Shown in pieces: positions 11,150-22,050 of a stretch of DNA of 64,000 nt; the stretch's first letter is position 1; each line of letters opens with the position of its first letter. This DNA comes from Delphinus delphis (taxonomy: Eukaryota > Chordata > Mammalia > Artiodactyla > Delphinidae). The notes under the pieces were generated by a model. The model saw only the letters and a list, made by a program, of their open reading frames with translations. It made no database searches and was not told the DNA's origin. The stretch covers positions 14,690,994 through 14,754,993 of the forward strand of contig NC_082693.1 of NCBI RefSeq assembly GCF_949987515.2, given 5' to 3'. The position numbers and the translations under genes are program-made.

Positions 11150-12530
11150 TTGATATCTTTTGGAAACTAATCCCTTACTGGTCACATCATTTGGAAATAT
11201 TTTTTCCCATTCTGTGGGTTGTCTTTTCATTTTGTTTATGGTTTCCTTTGCTGTGTGAAAGCTTTTGAGTTTAATTGGGTCCTATTTGTTTATTTTTGTT
11301 TTTATTTCCATTACTCTGGGAGATGGATCGAAAAAGATATTGCTGAGATTTATGTCAGAGAGTGTTCTGCCCATGTTTTCCTCTAAGAGTTTTATAGTGT
11401 CCTTTCTCACATTTAGGTCTTTAATCCATTTTGCGTTTATTTTGGTGTATGGTGTTAAAGAATGTTCTAATTTTACTTTTTTTACATGTAGCTGTCCAGT
11501 TTTCATCAAAACAAACAACCCAATCAAAAAATGGGTAGAAGACCTAAATAGACATTTCTCCAAGGAAGACATGCAGATGGCCAAGAGGTACATGAAGAGA
11601 TGTTCAACAATGCTAATTATTAGAGAAATGCAAATCAAAACTACAATGAGATATCACCTCACACCAGTCAGAATTGCTACCATCAAAAAGTCTACAAACA
11701 ATAAATGCTGGTGAGGAAGTGGAGAGAAGGGAACCCTCCTACGCTGTTGGTAAGAATGTATCAATAAATTGGTACAGCCACTATGGAGAAGAGTATGGAG
11801 GTTCCTTAAGAAACTAAAAATAGAGCTACCATATGATCCTGCAATCCCAATCCTGGGCATATACCTGGAGAAGAACATGGTCCAAAAGGATACATGCACC
11901 CCAATGTTCATTGCAGTGCTGTTTTCAAGAGCCAAGACATGGAAGTAACCTAAATGTCCATCGACAGAAGAATGGATAAAGAAGATGTGGTACGTATATA
12001 CAATGGACTATTACTCAGCCATTAAAAAGAATGAAATAATGCCATTTGCAGCAATATGGATGGACCTAGAGATTGTCATACTGAGTGAAGTGAGTCAAAC
12101 AAAGAGAAATATCATATGATATTGCTTATATGAGGAATCTAAAAAAACAATACAAATGAACTTATTTACAAAACAGACTCACAGACTTAGAGAATGAACT
12201 TATGGCTACTGGGGGGGAAGGGTGGGTGGGGAGGGACAGTTAGGGAGTTTGGGATTGACACGTACACACTGCTATATTTAAAATGGATAACCAACAAGGA
12301 CCTACTGTATAGCCCAGGGAACTCTGTTCCATATTCTGTAACAATCTACTTCGGAAAAGAATTTGAAAAAGAATAGGTACATGAAAAAAAAAAAAAAAAA
12401 AAAAAGAATAGGTACATGTATATGTATAACTGAATCACTTTGTTGTACACCTAAAACTAACACAACATTTTTTTTAACACAACATTGTTAACCAACTGTA
12501 CTCCAATATAAAATAAAAAGAAAAAAAAAG
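11150..12530 (+). mobile_element. 5'-inverted (twin-primed) LINE-1 3' end
   Basis: About 11150-11504 matches L1 ORF2 C-terminal sequence in antisense ('CATTTAGGTCTTTAATCCATTTTG' region). From about 11505 the sequence switches to the sense strand at the next part of ORF2 ('ACCCAATCAAAAAATGGG' onward) and continues to the L1 3' end with an A-rich tail at 12513-12530. The two arms meet at nearly adjacent ORF2 positions, which is the signature of twin priming at insertion. ORF2 pieces are visible on both strands but none is intact. A poly(A)-only insertion lies inside at 12384-12405. A clean target-site duplication was not found. Confidence 0.88.
12366..12418 (+). mobile_element. Poly(A)-only retro-insertion with target-site duplication
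   Basis: Two copies of GAATAGGTACATG (12371-12383 and 12406-12418), each preceded by at least five A, bracket a pure run of 22 A at 12384-12405. This is what target-primed reverse transcription would leave if it stopped within the poly(A) tail. A simple tandem duplication followed by A-run growth is the alternative. Confidence 0.7.
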
Positions 12531-13625
12531 AATAAGTGATTGCTTATTTATATACTTAACACCATTTTGAGAAAAGATTTGAAGTTATAAAAAATGTATT
12601 TTGTAAAGATTATTTTAAAAGATAGTTTTATTATATGAAATGGTAAAATACATAAAAGCAAAATAAAATTGAAATCATGAAAAAATCTTGATATCAAAGA
12701 GACTGCATTGATGATCTCTAATTATATTAAAGAAATGACTTGTTTCAGGCTTACATTTATAAGTGTCAAATGCTAAGAATTTGAACTAGTGAAACATCCT
12801 AAAGTAATCATGTGCATCTTCCCTATACATCATATTTTTTATTTTTCCCAGTTACCAGATTGTCTTGATGTTAACTCTACATCCTAATACCCTTCACATC
12901 CTCTGAATCATACGAGAATCCCCTTCCAGGGTGTTCTTAGGTCAAGATCTGACAAGGAGAGACTCTCACTTGAGATTTGAAAAGCATAAGAAAAAGAAAA
13001 GCCTTTAATTTCTGATGGCAGCTGCAAGCAGGGATATAGGCAAGAAGTAGATAGAAGGTTTGCAGAGACTTCCAAAATGATATCCTGTAAAACCATCCAT
13101 CTCAGTGCTATAAGCACCTGGAATAGGCAGGATTTTCTGATATCATTCAAGTTGATAACATCTAAGTGAGCTTCTGCAAATAACCCATTTAAGGCAGCTG
13201 AGATCATTCACTGCATTGTCATTTTTCTAACCTCTAGTGGCATTTTTTCTAAACTTTACTTCCCAGTCCATTTCAATGGATGTGTAAATCTCCAATTCCT
13301 TTTATTAAAACAAATATCTCTTGGAATACATAGAGTGGCATCTGCTTTCCTGACTTAACCTACCTAGGCTAATACACTCCCATAAATTCCAAAGAAATAA
13401 AATGAGAATACAGCATGTGAAACTGTACATAAGGTGACACTCTCTGAAGTATAGTTATAATAATCACAACAAACCCTCCCATTTATTTATTTTATTTTAT
13501 TATTTTACTGTCTAGAACAAGAGTATAATTGCACCTCTTCACAGACTTTGATAACAGGTAAGGAAACTAATACACTTAGATTTGCATCATGCAGCCTCCA
13601 TGTAAAATATATCTTTCTAGAAATT
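12531..13625. other. Stretch with no recognised gene
   Basis: AT-rich, with a slightly more complex part at 12895-13460. A minus-strand opening of 99 codons at 12908-13207 shows no motif I recognise and has no splice or start context. I treat it as chance or as an undiagnosed old repeat. Confidence 0.5.
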
Positions 13626-14093
13626 ATTTTTAAATTTTAATTTTATTGGCATATAGTTGATTTACAATGTTGTGTTAGCTTGAGCTGTACAGCAAAGTTA
13701 TACATATACATATATTCATTTTTTTTAAGATTCTTTTTTCTTTTAGGTTATCATAGAATACTGAGTTCCCTGTGCTATACAGTATATCTTTTTGGTTATC
13801 TACCTTATATATAGTAGTGTGTGTATGTTCATCCTAAGCTCCTGATTTATCCCTCACCCCCACGTTTCCACTTTGGCAAACATAAGTTTGTTCTTGATAT
13901 CTGTAAGACTGTTTCTGTTTTGTAAATAAGTTCATTTGTATCATTTTTCAATTAGATTCCACATATGAGTGATATCATATGACATTTGTCTTTCTCTGTA
14001 TGACTTACTTCACTTAGTATAATAATCTCTAGGTCCATCCACGTTGCTGCAAATGGCATTATTTCATTCTTTTTTATGGCTGAGTAATATTCC

Positions 14094-14139
<46 letters not shown>

Positions 14140-15160
14140 ACATCTTCTTTATCCATTCTTCTGTCAATGGACATTTTGGTTGCTTACAACGTCATGGCTA
14201 CTGTAAATAGTGCTGTAATGAACACTGGAGTTCAGGTATCTTTTTGGATTACGGTTTTCTCAGGGTATATGCCCAGGAGTGGGATTGCAGGATCATATGG
14301 TAGTTCTATTTTTAGTTTTTTAAGGAACTTCCATAGTGGTTGGGCCAATTTACATTCCCACCAACAGTGCAAGAGAGTTCCCTTTTCTCCACACCCTCTC
14401 CAGCATTTATTGCTGGTGGACTTTTTGATGATGGCCATTCTGACCAATGTGAGGTGATAGCTCATTGTAGTATTGATTTGCATTTCTCTGATAATTAGTG
14501 ATGTTCAGCATCTTTTCATGTGCTTTTTGGCCAACACTATGTCTTCTTTGAAGAAATGTCGATTTAGATCTTCTGCCGATTTTTGGATTGGGTTGTTTGC
14601 TTTTTTGACATAGAGCTGCATGGGCTGTTTGTATATTTTGGAGATTAACCCTTTGTCACTTGCTTCATTTGCAAATGTTTTCTCCCATTCTGTAGGTTGT
14701 TTTTTAGTTTTGTTTATGGTTTGCTTTGCTCTGCAGAAGCTTGTAAATTTAACTAGGTCCCATTTGGTTTTGTTTTTATTTTCATTACTCTAGGAGGTGG
14801 ATCAAAAAAGATATTGCTGCAATTTATGTCAAAGAGTGTTCTGCCAATGTTTTCCTCTAAGAGTTTTAGAGTGTCCAGCCTTACATTTAGGTCTTTAATT
14901 CATTTTGAGTTTATTTTTGTGTACAGTGTTAGGGAGTATTCTAATTTCATTCTTTTACATGTAGCTGTCCAGTTTTGCCAGCACCACTTATTGAAGAGGC
15001 TGTCTTTTCTCCATTATATATCCTTGCCTCCTTTGTCATAGATTAATTGGTCATAGTTGCATGGGTTTATTTCTGGGCTTTCTATCCTGTTCCATTGATC
15101 TATATTTCTGTTTTTTTGCCAGTACCATACTGTTTTGATTACTGTAGCTTTGTAGTACAG
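13626..15160 (-). mobile_element. LINE-1 3' end, 5'-truncated
   Basis: It starts at the antisense 3' terminus ('TTTTATTGGCATATAGTTGA') and reads back through the 3' UTR and ORF2 C-terminus. It ends abruptly at about 15160 after 'GTAGCTTTGTAGTACAG', a point where other copies here continue. ORF2 pieces are present on the minus strand (for example 14232-14483 with '[25 protein letters not shown]') but are broken by stops. A long (TG)n microsatellite lies within it. Confidence 0.92.
14095..14136. repeat. (TG)n microsatellite inside L1
   Basis: An uninterrupted run of about 21 TG units directly follows 'GAGTAATATTCCAT' of the antisense L1. The purity and length predict length polymorphism. Confidence 0.97.
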
Positions 15161-15333
15161 CAAACACTCCCATTTAGAAATAAGAAAGGGAGGCACATAG
15201 CCATCATTGATCCATAGCAATTGTGTATTCATGCTAGCAAATTTTACAAGAGAGCTTATCTGGAAGATAAGCAATGTTCCTTAGTTAGAATACTGTTGTC
15301 TTGTTCCCTAGGAGTAGCTCTCCAATCTTTGTG

Positions 15334-15538
15334 TTTTTTTTTATTTTTCGGTACACAGGCCTCTCACTGTTGTGGCCTCTCCCGTCGCGGAGCACAGGCT
15401 CCGGACGCGCAGGCTCAGCAGCCATGGCTCACGGGCCCAGCCGCTCCACGGCATGTGGGATCTTCCCAGACTGGGGCACAAACCCGTGTCCCCTGCATCA
15501 GCAGGCGGACTCTCAACCACTGCGCCACCAGGGAAGCC
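15334..15538 (-). mobile_element. CHR-type SINE, minus strand
   Basis: It begins with an interrupted T-run and 'CGGTACACAGGCCTCTCACTG', and ends with the reverse of the tRNA-like head ('CGCCACCAGGGAAGCCC'). Both Pol III box-like segments are retained. Imperfect flanking repeats CTTTGTGTTTT and CTGTGCTTTTG are a possible diverged target-site duplication. Confidence 0.94.
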
Positions 15539-16011
15539 CTGTGCTTTTGATTTCACTTTCTGGGTGTTCCTTTCTTTGTACTCCTCATCCACATCTTCAG
15601 AGCAATGCTTCTTGCCAGTAGAAATTTAGGAAATCTAAGGTCATTATGTATCTTGAAGAGCCTCACTTTCTTAATTCAGGCTGATTGCACTTTGGCAGTA
15701 GGATTCTCTCAAACACTTTACTGGCCCTTTTCCATTTTACTGTAATTAACTAAATGTTGCTAATGTGTCAATAATAATGTCCACAATTATTTTCAAGACA
15801 GAGCTCTCTCTGAAGTTATTAAGATAACTTTGAGGGAGCCAAACTCTTAGTCTCTTTGTTCTGAGCCTTTTTCTGCAATGAACACATTTGCAGGGACCAC
15901 CTTGATCCATTTAGTTTTTACTCTAAAGGGTTTTATAAATACATCTTAAATTGAATTTTGCTTATAGTTTGAGTTTTAATTAGTCTTTGTTATTTCTCAG
16001 AGCAATGTTTT
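15539..16011. other. Stretch with no recognised feature
   Basis: AT-rich sequence between the SINE and the next L1 fragment. Nothing was recognised. Confidence 0.5.
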
Positions 16012-16440
16012 TAGGTTATACTCCTTTCATAGTTATTATAAAATATTGGCTATATTCCCTGTCTGTACAATATATCCTTGTAACTTATTTATTTTATACA
16101 TAATCGTTTGTACCTCCTACCTCTATCATGCCCCTCCCCCTTCCCTCTCCTCACTGCTAAACACAGTTTGTCCTTTATATCTGTCATTCTGTTTCTTTTT
16201 TTGTTATATGGCAAAATTTCACTATTTTTTTATGGCTGAGTAGTTCATATTCCATTGTGTATACATACCACATCTTCTTTATCCATTCATCTGTTGATGG
16301 ACACTTAGGTTGCTTCCACATCTTGGCTGTTATAAATAATGCTGCTATAAAAACTGGGGTGCATATATCTTTTCAAATTAATTTTTTCATCTTCTTTGTT
16401 TATAGACCCAGGAGTGGAATTCCTGGATTATATGGTATGG
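16012..16440 (-). mobile_element. LINE-1 3' end fragment (older)
   Basis: Antisense L1 3' end: 'TTGGCTATATTCCCTGT', 'TTTTATGGCTGAGTAGTTCATATTCCATTG', then 'CACATCTTCTTTATCC' and 'ATGGACACTTAGGTTGCTTCCA'. Similarity fades after about 16440, so the 5' break lies near there. It is more diverged than the copies at 13626 and 60173. Confidence 0.85.
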
Positions 16441-16629
16441 ATCTCAGATCATTTTTGAATGTATCTTTTTGGATATCAGAAGGAGTTGTATATTTCAGCA
16501 CTGCAAGGATTTCTCTAATAAATTGAGTTTTCTAATTATCTGATGCTGGACTATGAAAATATAATTGAAGTTTTGCCTGATATCCAGAAACTGCTATATT
16601 ATCTTATGAATTAAAATAATCATCTTTAG

Positions 16630-16742
16630 GGAATTCCTTGGTGGTCCAGTGGTTAGGACTCAGTGCTTTCACTGCAATGGCCTGGATTCAGTCCCTGGTT
16701 GGGGAACTAAGATCCCACAAGCCACACAGTGTTGAAAAAAAA
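16630..16742 (+). mobile_element. Short CHR-type tRNA-derived SINE (older form)
   Basis: It starts 'GGAATTCCTTGGTGGTCCAG', runs through 'GGTTAGGACTCAGTGC' and 'GGGGAACTAAGATCCCACAAG', and ends in a short poly(A). A perfect target-site duplication AATCATCTTTAG lies at 16618-16629 and 16743-16754. It lacks the long GC-rich body of the other SINE form. Confidence 0.93.
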
Positions 16743-17014
16743 AATCATCTTTAGAGTTTATATACAAAGGCATATTTTCCAAAATATTGACAATATTATT
16801 TTTGTCTAATCCTATAACTGTTTTATAAATTTCTTTTTCCTGCCTTATTTCATCAGCCAGTCCAGTCTTGAATGGAAGTGATGGCTCCTTTATTCATTCA
16901 CAGTATTACAGAGAAAGCTATCAATGTATCACCACCAGCTTTGAGATTGGCAGTAGGTTTTCACACACACACAATTTAAATTAAGCAAGCTTCTCTCTGC
17001 TCTTACTTTAGTAA

Positions 17015-17960
17015 GAAGTTTTATCATGAATAGATATTGATTTTTTTCAAATGCTTTTTCTGCATCTGTTGAAATAATCAAATAAGTTTCTCCTTTATTC
17101 TACTAATGTGGTGAATCAGAGAATGTGTTTGATCAAAGAATGTCAAAAAAAAATCCTTGAATTCTTAATATAAGCTCAACTTTCCCATGACATATTATGC
17201 TTTTTATACACAGCTTGATTGGGCATTTTAATATTTTTTCTAGGATATTTGCATTTATATTCTTAAGTAAAATTGACATGTAATGGTCCTTTCTTGAAAA
17301 GTCCTTGTTAGGTTTTTGTAACAAGTCTTGCTTGATACCAAATGATGCCTTCTGTAATGAGTTAAAAAGCTTTCTCTCTTTTTTGACTCTATGGGAGGAT
17401 TTCCCCCTTAAATGTTCAGTGGAATTCACTGAGAAAGACTGGAGGTTATTGCATTTGAAGACCTTAATAATGGTTTCATTTTCTGAAGAGTTTGTAAATG
17501 ACTGAAAATTTCTCATCTCTTCTTAGTTTTAGTAAATTCTGTATTTAAAGGAATTTGTCAAGTTCATCTAGATTTTCAAATATATTAGGCTAAACTTGTT
17601 CATAAAATTCTCTTAATGCCTTTTGACACCTGAACTATCGATGCTGATGTTTCCTTTTACACTCTTAATTAAAATTATTTTTCTCTCTCTTTTGATCACT
17701 TTAAGTAGTGGTTTATTCAAAGTCTTTTCTTTGAACTAATCTTTGTCTAATTTGATTCTCGTATATGTTAATTATCTATTTCATTAATTTAAGTCATTAA
17801 TAATTTCATTAATTTACTCACTTAATTTCACTAATTTATCTTCTCACCTTCATCACTTTCCTCCTTCAGTTTTCTTTGATTATATGGTGCTGTTTATTTT
17901 TCAACTTCTGTAGTTGGATTCTTAGACTATTGATTCTTTAGTCTTTCTTATTTAAAAATA
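17015..17960 (-). mobile_element. Ancient LINE-1 ORF2 fragment
   Basis: Antisense match to the L1 reverse-transcriptase region in order: 'AAATGCTTTTTCTGCATCTG', 'CTTTATTCTACTAATGTGGTGAAT', a diverged 'TTCAGTGGAATTCACTGAG' segment, and 'TTTGTCAAGTTCATCTAGATTTTC'. Many small indels and stops are present. It is much older than the minus-strand L1 3' ends nearby. Confidence 0.75.
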
Positions 17961-18689
17961 TATATATTAGCTACATATTTCTAGAAGAAAGAAGTCAGAG
18001 AAAATAAGACTGTCAAAGACAAAGAGTCATGGATTACGCAATAATACTAAAGAGGTCAAGTAAGATATAAGAGCTCTCTATTGGATTTAATATTGAAAGT
18101 TAAATTGCTGTCCATTCAGATACCAGTTTAATGAGATAACTGATAACTCTACCATTGCATCTTTCTTTATTCTTAAATTCATTCTCTTTCTAGCAAATCA
18201 GCTTTGGTCATTAAATGGAAAATTGTCTAAGGTTATCAGTGATGTCATTCTGGGAAAATCCCTTGTCTTGGTAATGCTTGTTATCATCATATTTCTACTT
18301 TATTTGAACTCACTTGTTTGGCATAGAATTTGTGATATAGAAGAGAAAACTGAAACAATTTTCAAGGCAAATTGGAAATATGCCCAATAAAATATTTCTA
18401 AATATGCTCAGACGCTTTAAGTGAAAACTTTTATGAATTATCAAGATACTCATTATTATCTGTAACATTTTATGCATAAAAATGTGTATTGGAATCTATA
18501 TTAATAAAAATTTTGAAACGTATTAGAGCTAGAGTGCAATAATATTCATGTTAACAATTAAAATCTGAAGATATTTAATAACATGAAAATTTCATGGTAG
18601 CCTATTAAATGAAATAGCAGGTTAAAGAATCAAGGTATTTGAAGCCACCAGTAAGAACGATAGCCCAAAATATCAGCAATTGAAAGTTG
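17961..18689. other. Stretch with no recognised feature
   Basis: AT-rich. No gene or repeat was assigned. A short (TA)n patch lies near 17958-17970. Confidence 0.5.
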
Positions 18690-19730
18690 GATTCACTCCA
18701 GATGAAATAAAAATAATTGAAGTTTTTGAAAAGATTAAAAAAAATTCAGTCTTTAGAAAGTTAAGTAAAGCAATTGCATCACCAGAGAATCTTCTCCAAA
18801 ATTGAAAAGGCATAAACTATACAAATACATGTATGAAAAAGTGAATAAATTGAAAATCTGAGAAGTCAAAATATTATCTCTAGAAGAAAAATATCCAACA
18901 GAAGAGACTTGAGCACAGTCAGAGTACTGATAAACTGGAAGATAATGAGGAATTTACTCAGAATGCAGTACTGAGAGACGATTACATTTTAAAAGTATAA
19001 AAGAGCATTAAGAGACATGAAGGATAAATTGAGAGACCCCCACCTCCAATTAGAATCCAAGAAGCACGGGTGAATACTAGAAAATCACTTAAAGATTGTG
19101 AGTCCTGAGGGAAAACTTGCAGGCTGAGTTCCAAGCAGGATAAATAAGTTCTCACCTAGTCAGATTATACTGAAGCTACAAATTATGAAGAATTACAGAT
19201 AAACAATTATAAATGCAAATGGAGAGGAAAGTCAGGTCACCAAAAAATCCAGAGACAATTAGATTCACAATATCCTTACTATCAGCAATAACAAATACCA
19301 GAAAACGATGGTATGAGGTACTGAAGGAAACAACTTTCAACTGAAATTTCTATTTCTAGCTGCATTATTATTTAAGGATATCAATAAAATAAAGATACCT
19401 TCAGACATAAAAAGCACGAGAGTTTCTAGTCCACAGACATGTAATAAAAGACTCATTAAAATATATATTTAAACATGAAGAAAACTGAGCTCAGATATAA
19501 GGACTGGCCATATGAAAAATATGATGAATAATAAAAATATAATAATAATAATAAATAGAATTAGAAGTTGATTTGTAAGACATATTATGGCCAATTAGTA
19601 AAAAATATGATAAAGGCAAGATTCTAATCAATAGTAATAAGAGGAAGATTGTTCAAATACTGGGTAAAGGAAATAAACTTTGCCTTTTAAAGAGAATAAT
19701 GATGTTGCATAATTTTAGATTGTGTTAGAA
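18690..19730 (+). mobile_element. Ancient L1 ORF1-region fragment (HAL1/L1M type suspected)
   Basis: A-rich sense-strand sequence resembling the 3' half of old L1 ORF1: 'CAATTAGATTCACAATATCC', 'GGTATGAGGTACTGAAGGAAA', 'ACTGAAATTTCTATTTCTAG' and 'AATAAAATAAAGATACCTTCAGACA' fall in the expected order. There is no continuous reading frame. The assignment is by pattern and is moderate. Confidence 0.5.
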
Positions 19731-19890
19731 AAAAATTTAGTTATGTATGTATGTTATATATTTAAAGCTAACTATTGTAAGAGTATATTGTAACTATACT
19801 CCATTACTTCTAAAAAACAGGAGCATGAGGAAGAGATAGAAATTACATTATCTGTCCACCCAAATGCATAAAACAAAAGGGAGTACGAAA

Positions 19891-20082
19891 TTTTTTTTTT
19901 TTTGCGGTACGCGGGCCTCTCACTGTTGTGGCCTCTCCTGTTGCGGAGCACAGGCTCCAGATGCGCAGGCTCAGCGGCCATGGCTCACGGGCCCAGCCGC
20001 TCCACGGCATGTGGGATCTTCCCGGACCGGGGCCCCCTGCATCGGCAGGCGGACTCTCAACCACCGCGCCACCAGGGAAGCC
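19891..20082 (-). mobile_element. CHR-type SINE with B-box deletion
   Basis: Minus-strand copy with a T-run at 19891-19903 and head end at about 20082. Compared with the other long-form copies, about 17 bases are missing between 'CGGACCGGGG' and 'CCCCCTGCATCGG', removing the Pol III B-box-like segment. Diverged flanking repeats (TACGAAAT and TAGGAAAT) are a plausible target-site duplication. Confidence 0.93.
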
Positions 20083-20504
20083 TAGGAAATGTTTTTTTTT
20101 GTTTTTTTTTTTTAAACATAAAAAATGGAACTGGTAAGTGGAAAACACAAAATAAATTCATATATATATAATCATAATAAATATAAACTAGTTATACCCA
20201 CCTATTTTTAAAAGTCTATGTTTAATCTGCTCACAAGATTTATGATAAATCCATACCTCACAGAAAATTTGAAAAATAAAAAAAACAAAAAAAGAAATTA
20301 AGCAAAAAACTTCAGAAAAATACCTTTCAAAAGAAAGCCCATGTAATGATATCAAAAAGAGATCAATATAGAAAACTTATATATTAACTATAAAAAGAGA
20401 GAAATTTGAATTTAAAGTAAAAAGCAGGGAAGTAAACAGACACAGTACCTAACAACAAAAGGCATAATTCATCAAAATATTGTGCTAAGCTTACTACACA
20501 TGCT
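20083..20504. other. AT-rich stretch, A-rich fragments
   Basis: T-run with interruption at 20091-20112, a (TA) patch at 20160-20170 and A-rich sequence. It may continue the ancient L1 upstream, but no clear segment could be matched. Confidence 0.45.
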
Positions 20505-21150
20505 CACAGATAGCTTGTTATCCTGTCTTTCTGGACACATGGAAGCTTGTACTTTCCATTTCCTTTGCAGTGAGATGGTCCTATGTGACTAGTCCTAGGT
20601 ACTGAAATGTGAGCAGAAGAGATGTGTGCCCCTTATGAGAGAGGCAATGGCGAGCCCATGCATGATTCTCCAGTCTGCCTCTGATCCTGCCACAAGGACT
20701 AAGGAGGCTATATGCTTTGGATCAGAACTTTCCAATAGGAATATAGTGTGACCCCCATAGTTAGTTATAAAATTTTCTTTTAACACATTTTTAAAAAGTA
20801 AAATGAAACCAATAAAATTAATTTTAATACATTTTATTTAACCCAAGATATATGCAAAATATTACCATTTCAACATATATAATCAATATAAAAACGTTTT
20901 TTATAATAACTGAAATTATTTTATGCTTATAGCATATCTCTGATCAGATAGCCACATATCAAGCACTCAGTAACCACTATGAGTCCTTCTGTATTGGACA
21001 GCATAGATTTACATAGTGGGGTTGCCATGTGGAGCCCACTTGACCTGGAATTGCTGACATGTTACAGAAGACAGGTTCCCTGAGAAATCCACTAGATCCA
21101 CAATATGTTTTGTATGAGAAAGAAATAAATCCTTGTTAACACAGAAAATT
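20505..21150 (+). mobile_element. Ancient LTR-like remnant split by a hAT-type element
   Basis: Left part 20505-20722 contains 'GAGATGGTCCTATGTGACTAG' and 'AAATGTGAGCAGAAGAGATGTGTG'. The right part from 21007 continues in the same repeat with 'GAGAAAGAAATAAATCCTTGTT', the usual AATAAA-containing segment of this group. The family is the same type as at 5970 and 37500. No retroviral coding sequence is seen. Confidence 0.5.
20723..21006. mobile_element. hAT-type non-autonomous DNA transposon nested in the LTR remnant
   Basis: Its termini are CAGAACTTTCCAATA and, inverted, CTATGCTGTCCAATA, matching the CAGTGCTGTCCAATA type of hAT terminal inverted repeat. The interior has 'GTGACCCCCATAGTTAG', 'TTTATTTAACCCAAGATATATG' and 'CAAGCACTCAGTAACCAC', as in a common mammalian MITE-like family. 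The flanking eight bases CTTTGGAT and ATTTACAT agree at five of eight positions, a decayed target duplication. There is no transposase. Confidence 0.65.
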
Positions 21151-21169
21151 ATGGAGTTCTTTATACTGC

Positions 21170-22050
21170 ATCATATTTTACATATCACAAAAATACAAAG
21201 ATAATGGCTTCCTATGCACATAAAAATATAGCTTTGAAATATATAAAACAAAAACTGATATACTCTCAAGAATACCTTATAAAACTTGATTCAAAGAGGT
21301 TTTTATGCATGTCTATGAAAAAGTTATTGACATAGCTTAAAATTTATTAAGGTTATAGGATCTTTAAATTAACAGTTATTCTAATGAACATATAATATGG
21401 AACCTATATCTCACAAATAGACACTATTTTTTAAGCATTCATGAAGCATTTTCTTTATAATTTTTATGCGCTACTGTTGAAGGAATTATCAATAAAACCA
21501 AAAAATTCAATATTATGTAGACTACTCTCAACATGTGATTATATTATGATAAAACCTAAAAAGAGATAAAAGTCTTATGAGTTTGGAAACATATATATAT
21601 ATATAGAATATATTACATATATATATAAATTCCTCAGTGACTCATAAAGAAAAATGATAATTTTTTCCAAAATCTTCAGAATTGTAGACAATAAAAATAA
21701 TGCATAGCAATAAACCTAGAATGCAGCTAAATAGTTTTTAGTGGAAATTTTATAATTTTAAATTCATTCATTAATTTAACAAGAAATTTTGAAAGAAATT
21801 GTTAACCAGTCAATTCAAGAGGCTTGGAAAAAAAACAGAAGCAACCTCATCTTAAAAAAATGGAAGAAATAATATTCAAAACAAATAGTATAAATTAATT
21901 TTAAGAAACAAGAGGAAAGAAAATAATTTAGAAACCTGATTATTTGAAACCTTTAGTAAAACAGATAAACAACAAAAATGTGATGGACAAATAAATTATA
22001 TTCTAAAGGAGAAGGAAATAATATGTACTTAGAGTATATTTTTAATAGTA
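21170..22050 (+). mobile_element. Ancient LINE-1 ORF2 fragment
   Basis: Sense-strand match to the endonuclease-to-RT linker region of old L1: 'GCAGCTAAATAGTTTTTAGTGGAAATTTTAT' and 'GAAACCTTTAGTAAAACAGATAAAC' in correct order, with heavy decay. A (TA)n patch at 21590-21625 lies within it. Confidence 0.5.

Noticed and set aside
12908..13207. Minus-strand ORF of 99 codons as a gene
   Set aside because: No recognisable motif, no Kozak or splice evidence, and the region has no other sign of coding. It may be chance or an unrecognised repeat.
20505..21150. Endogenous retrovirus with coding capacity
   Set aside because: Only decayed LTR-like sequence is present. No gag, pol or env reading frame and no primer-binding site were seen here or at 5970 and 37500.
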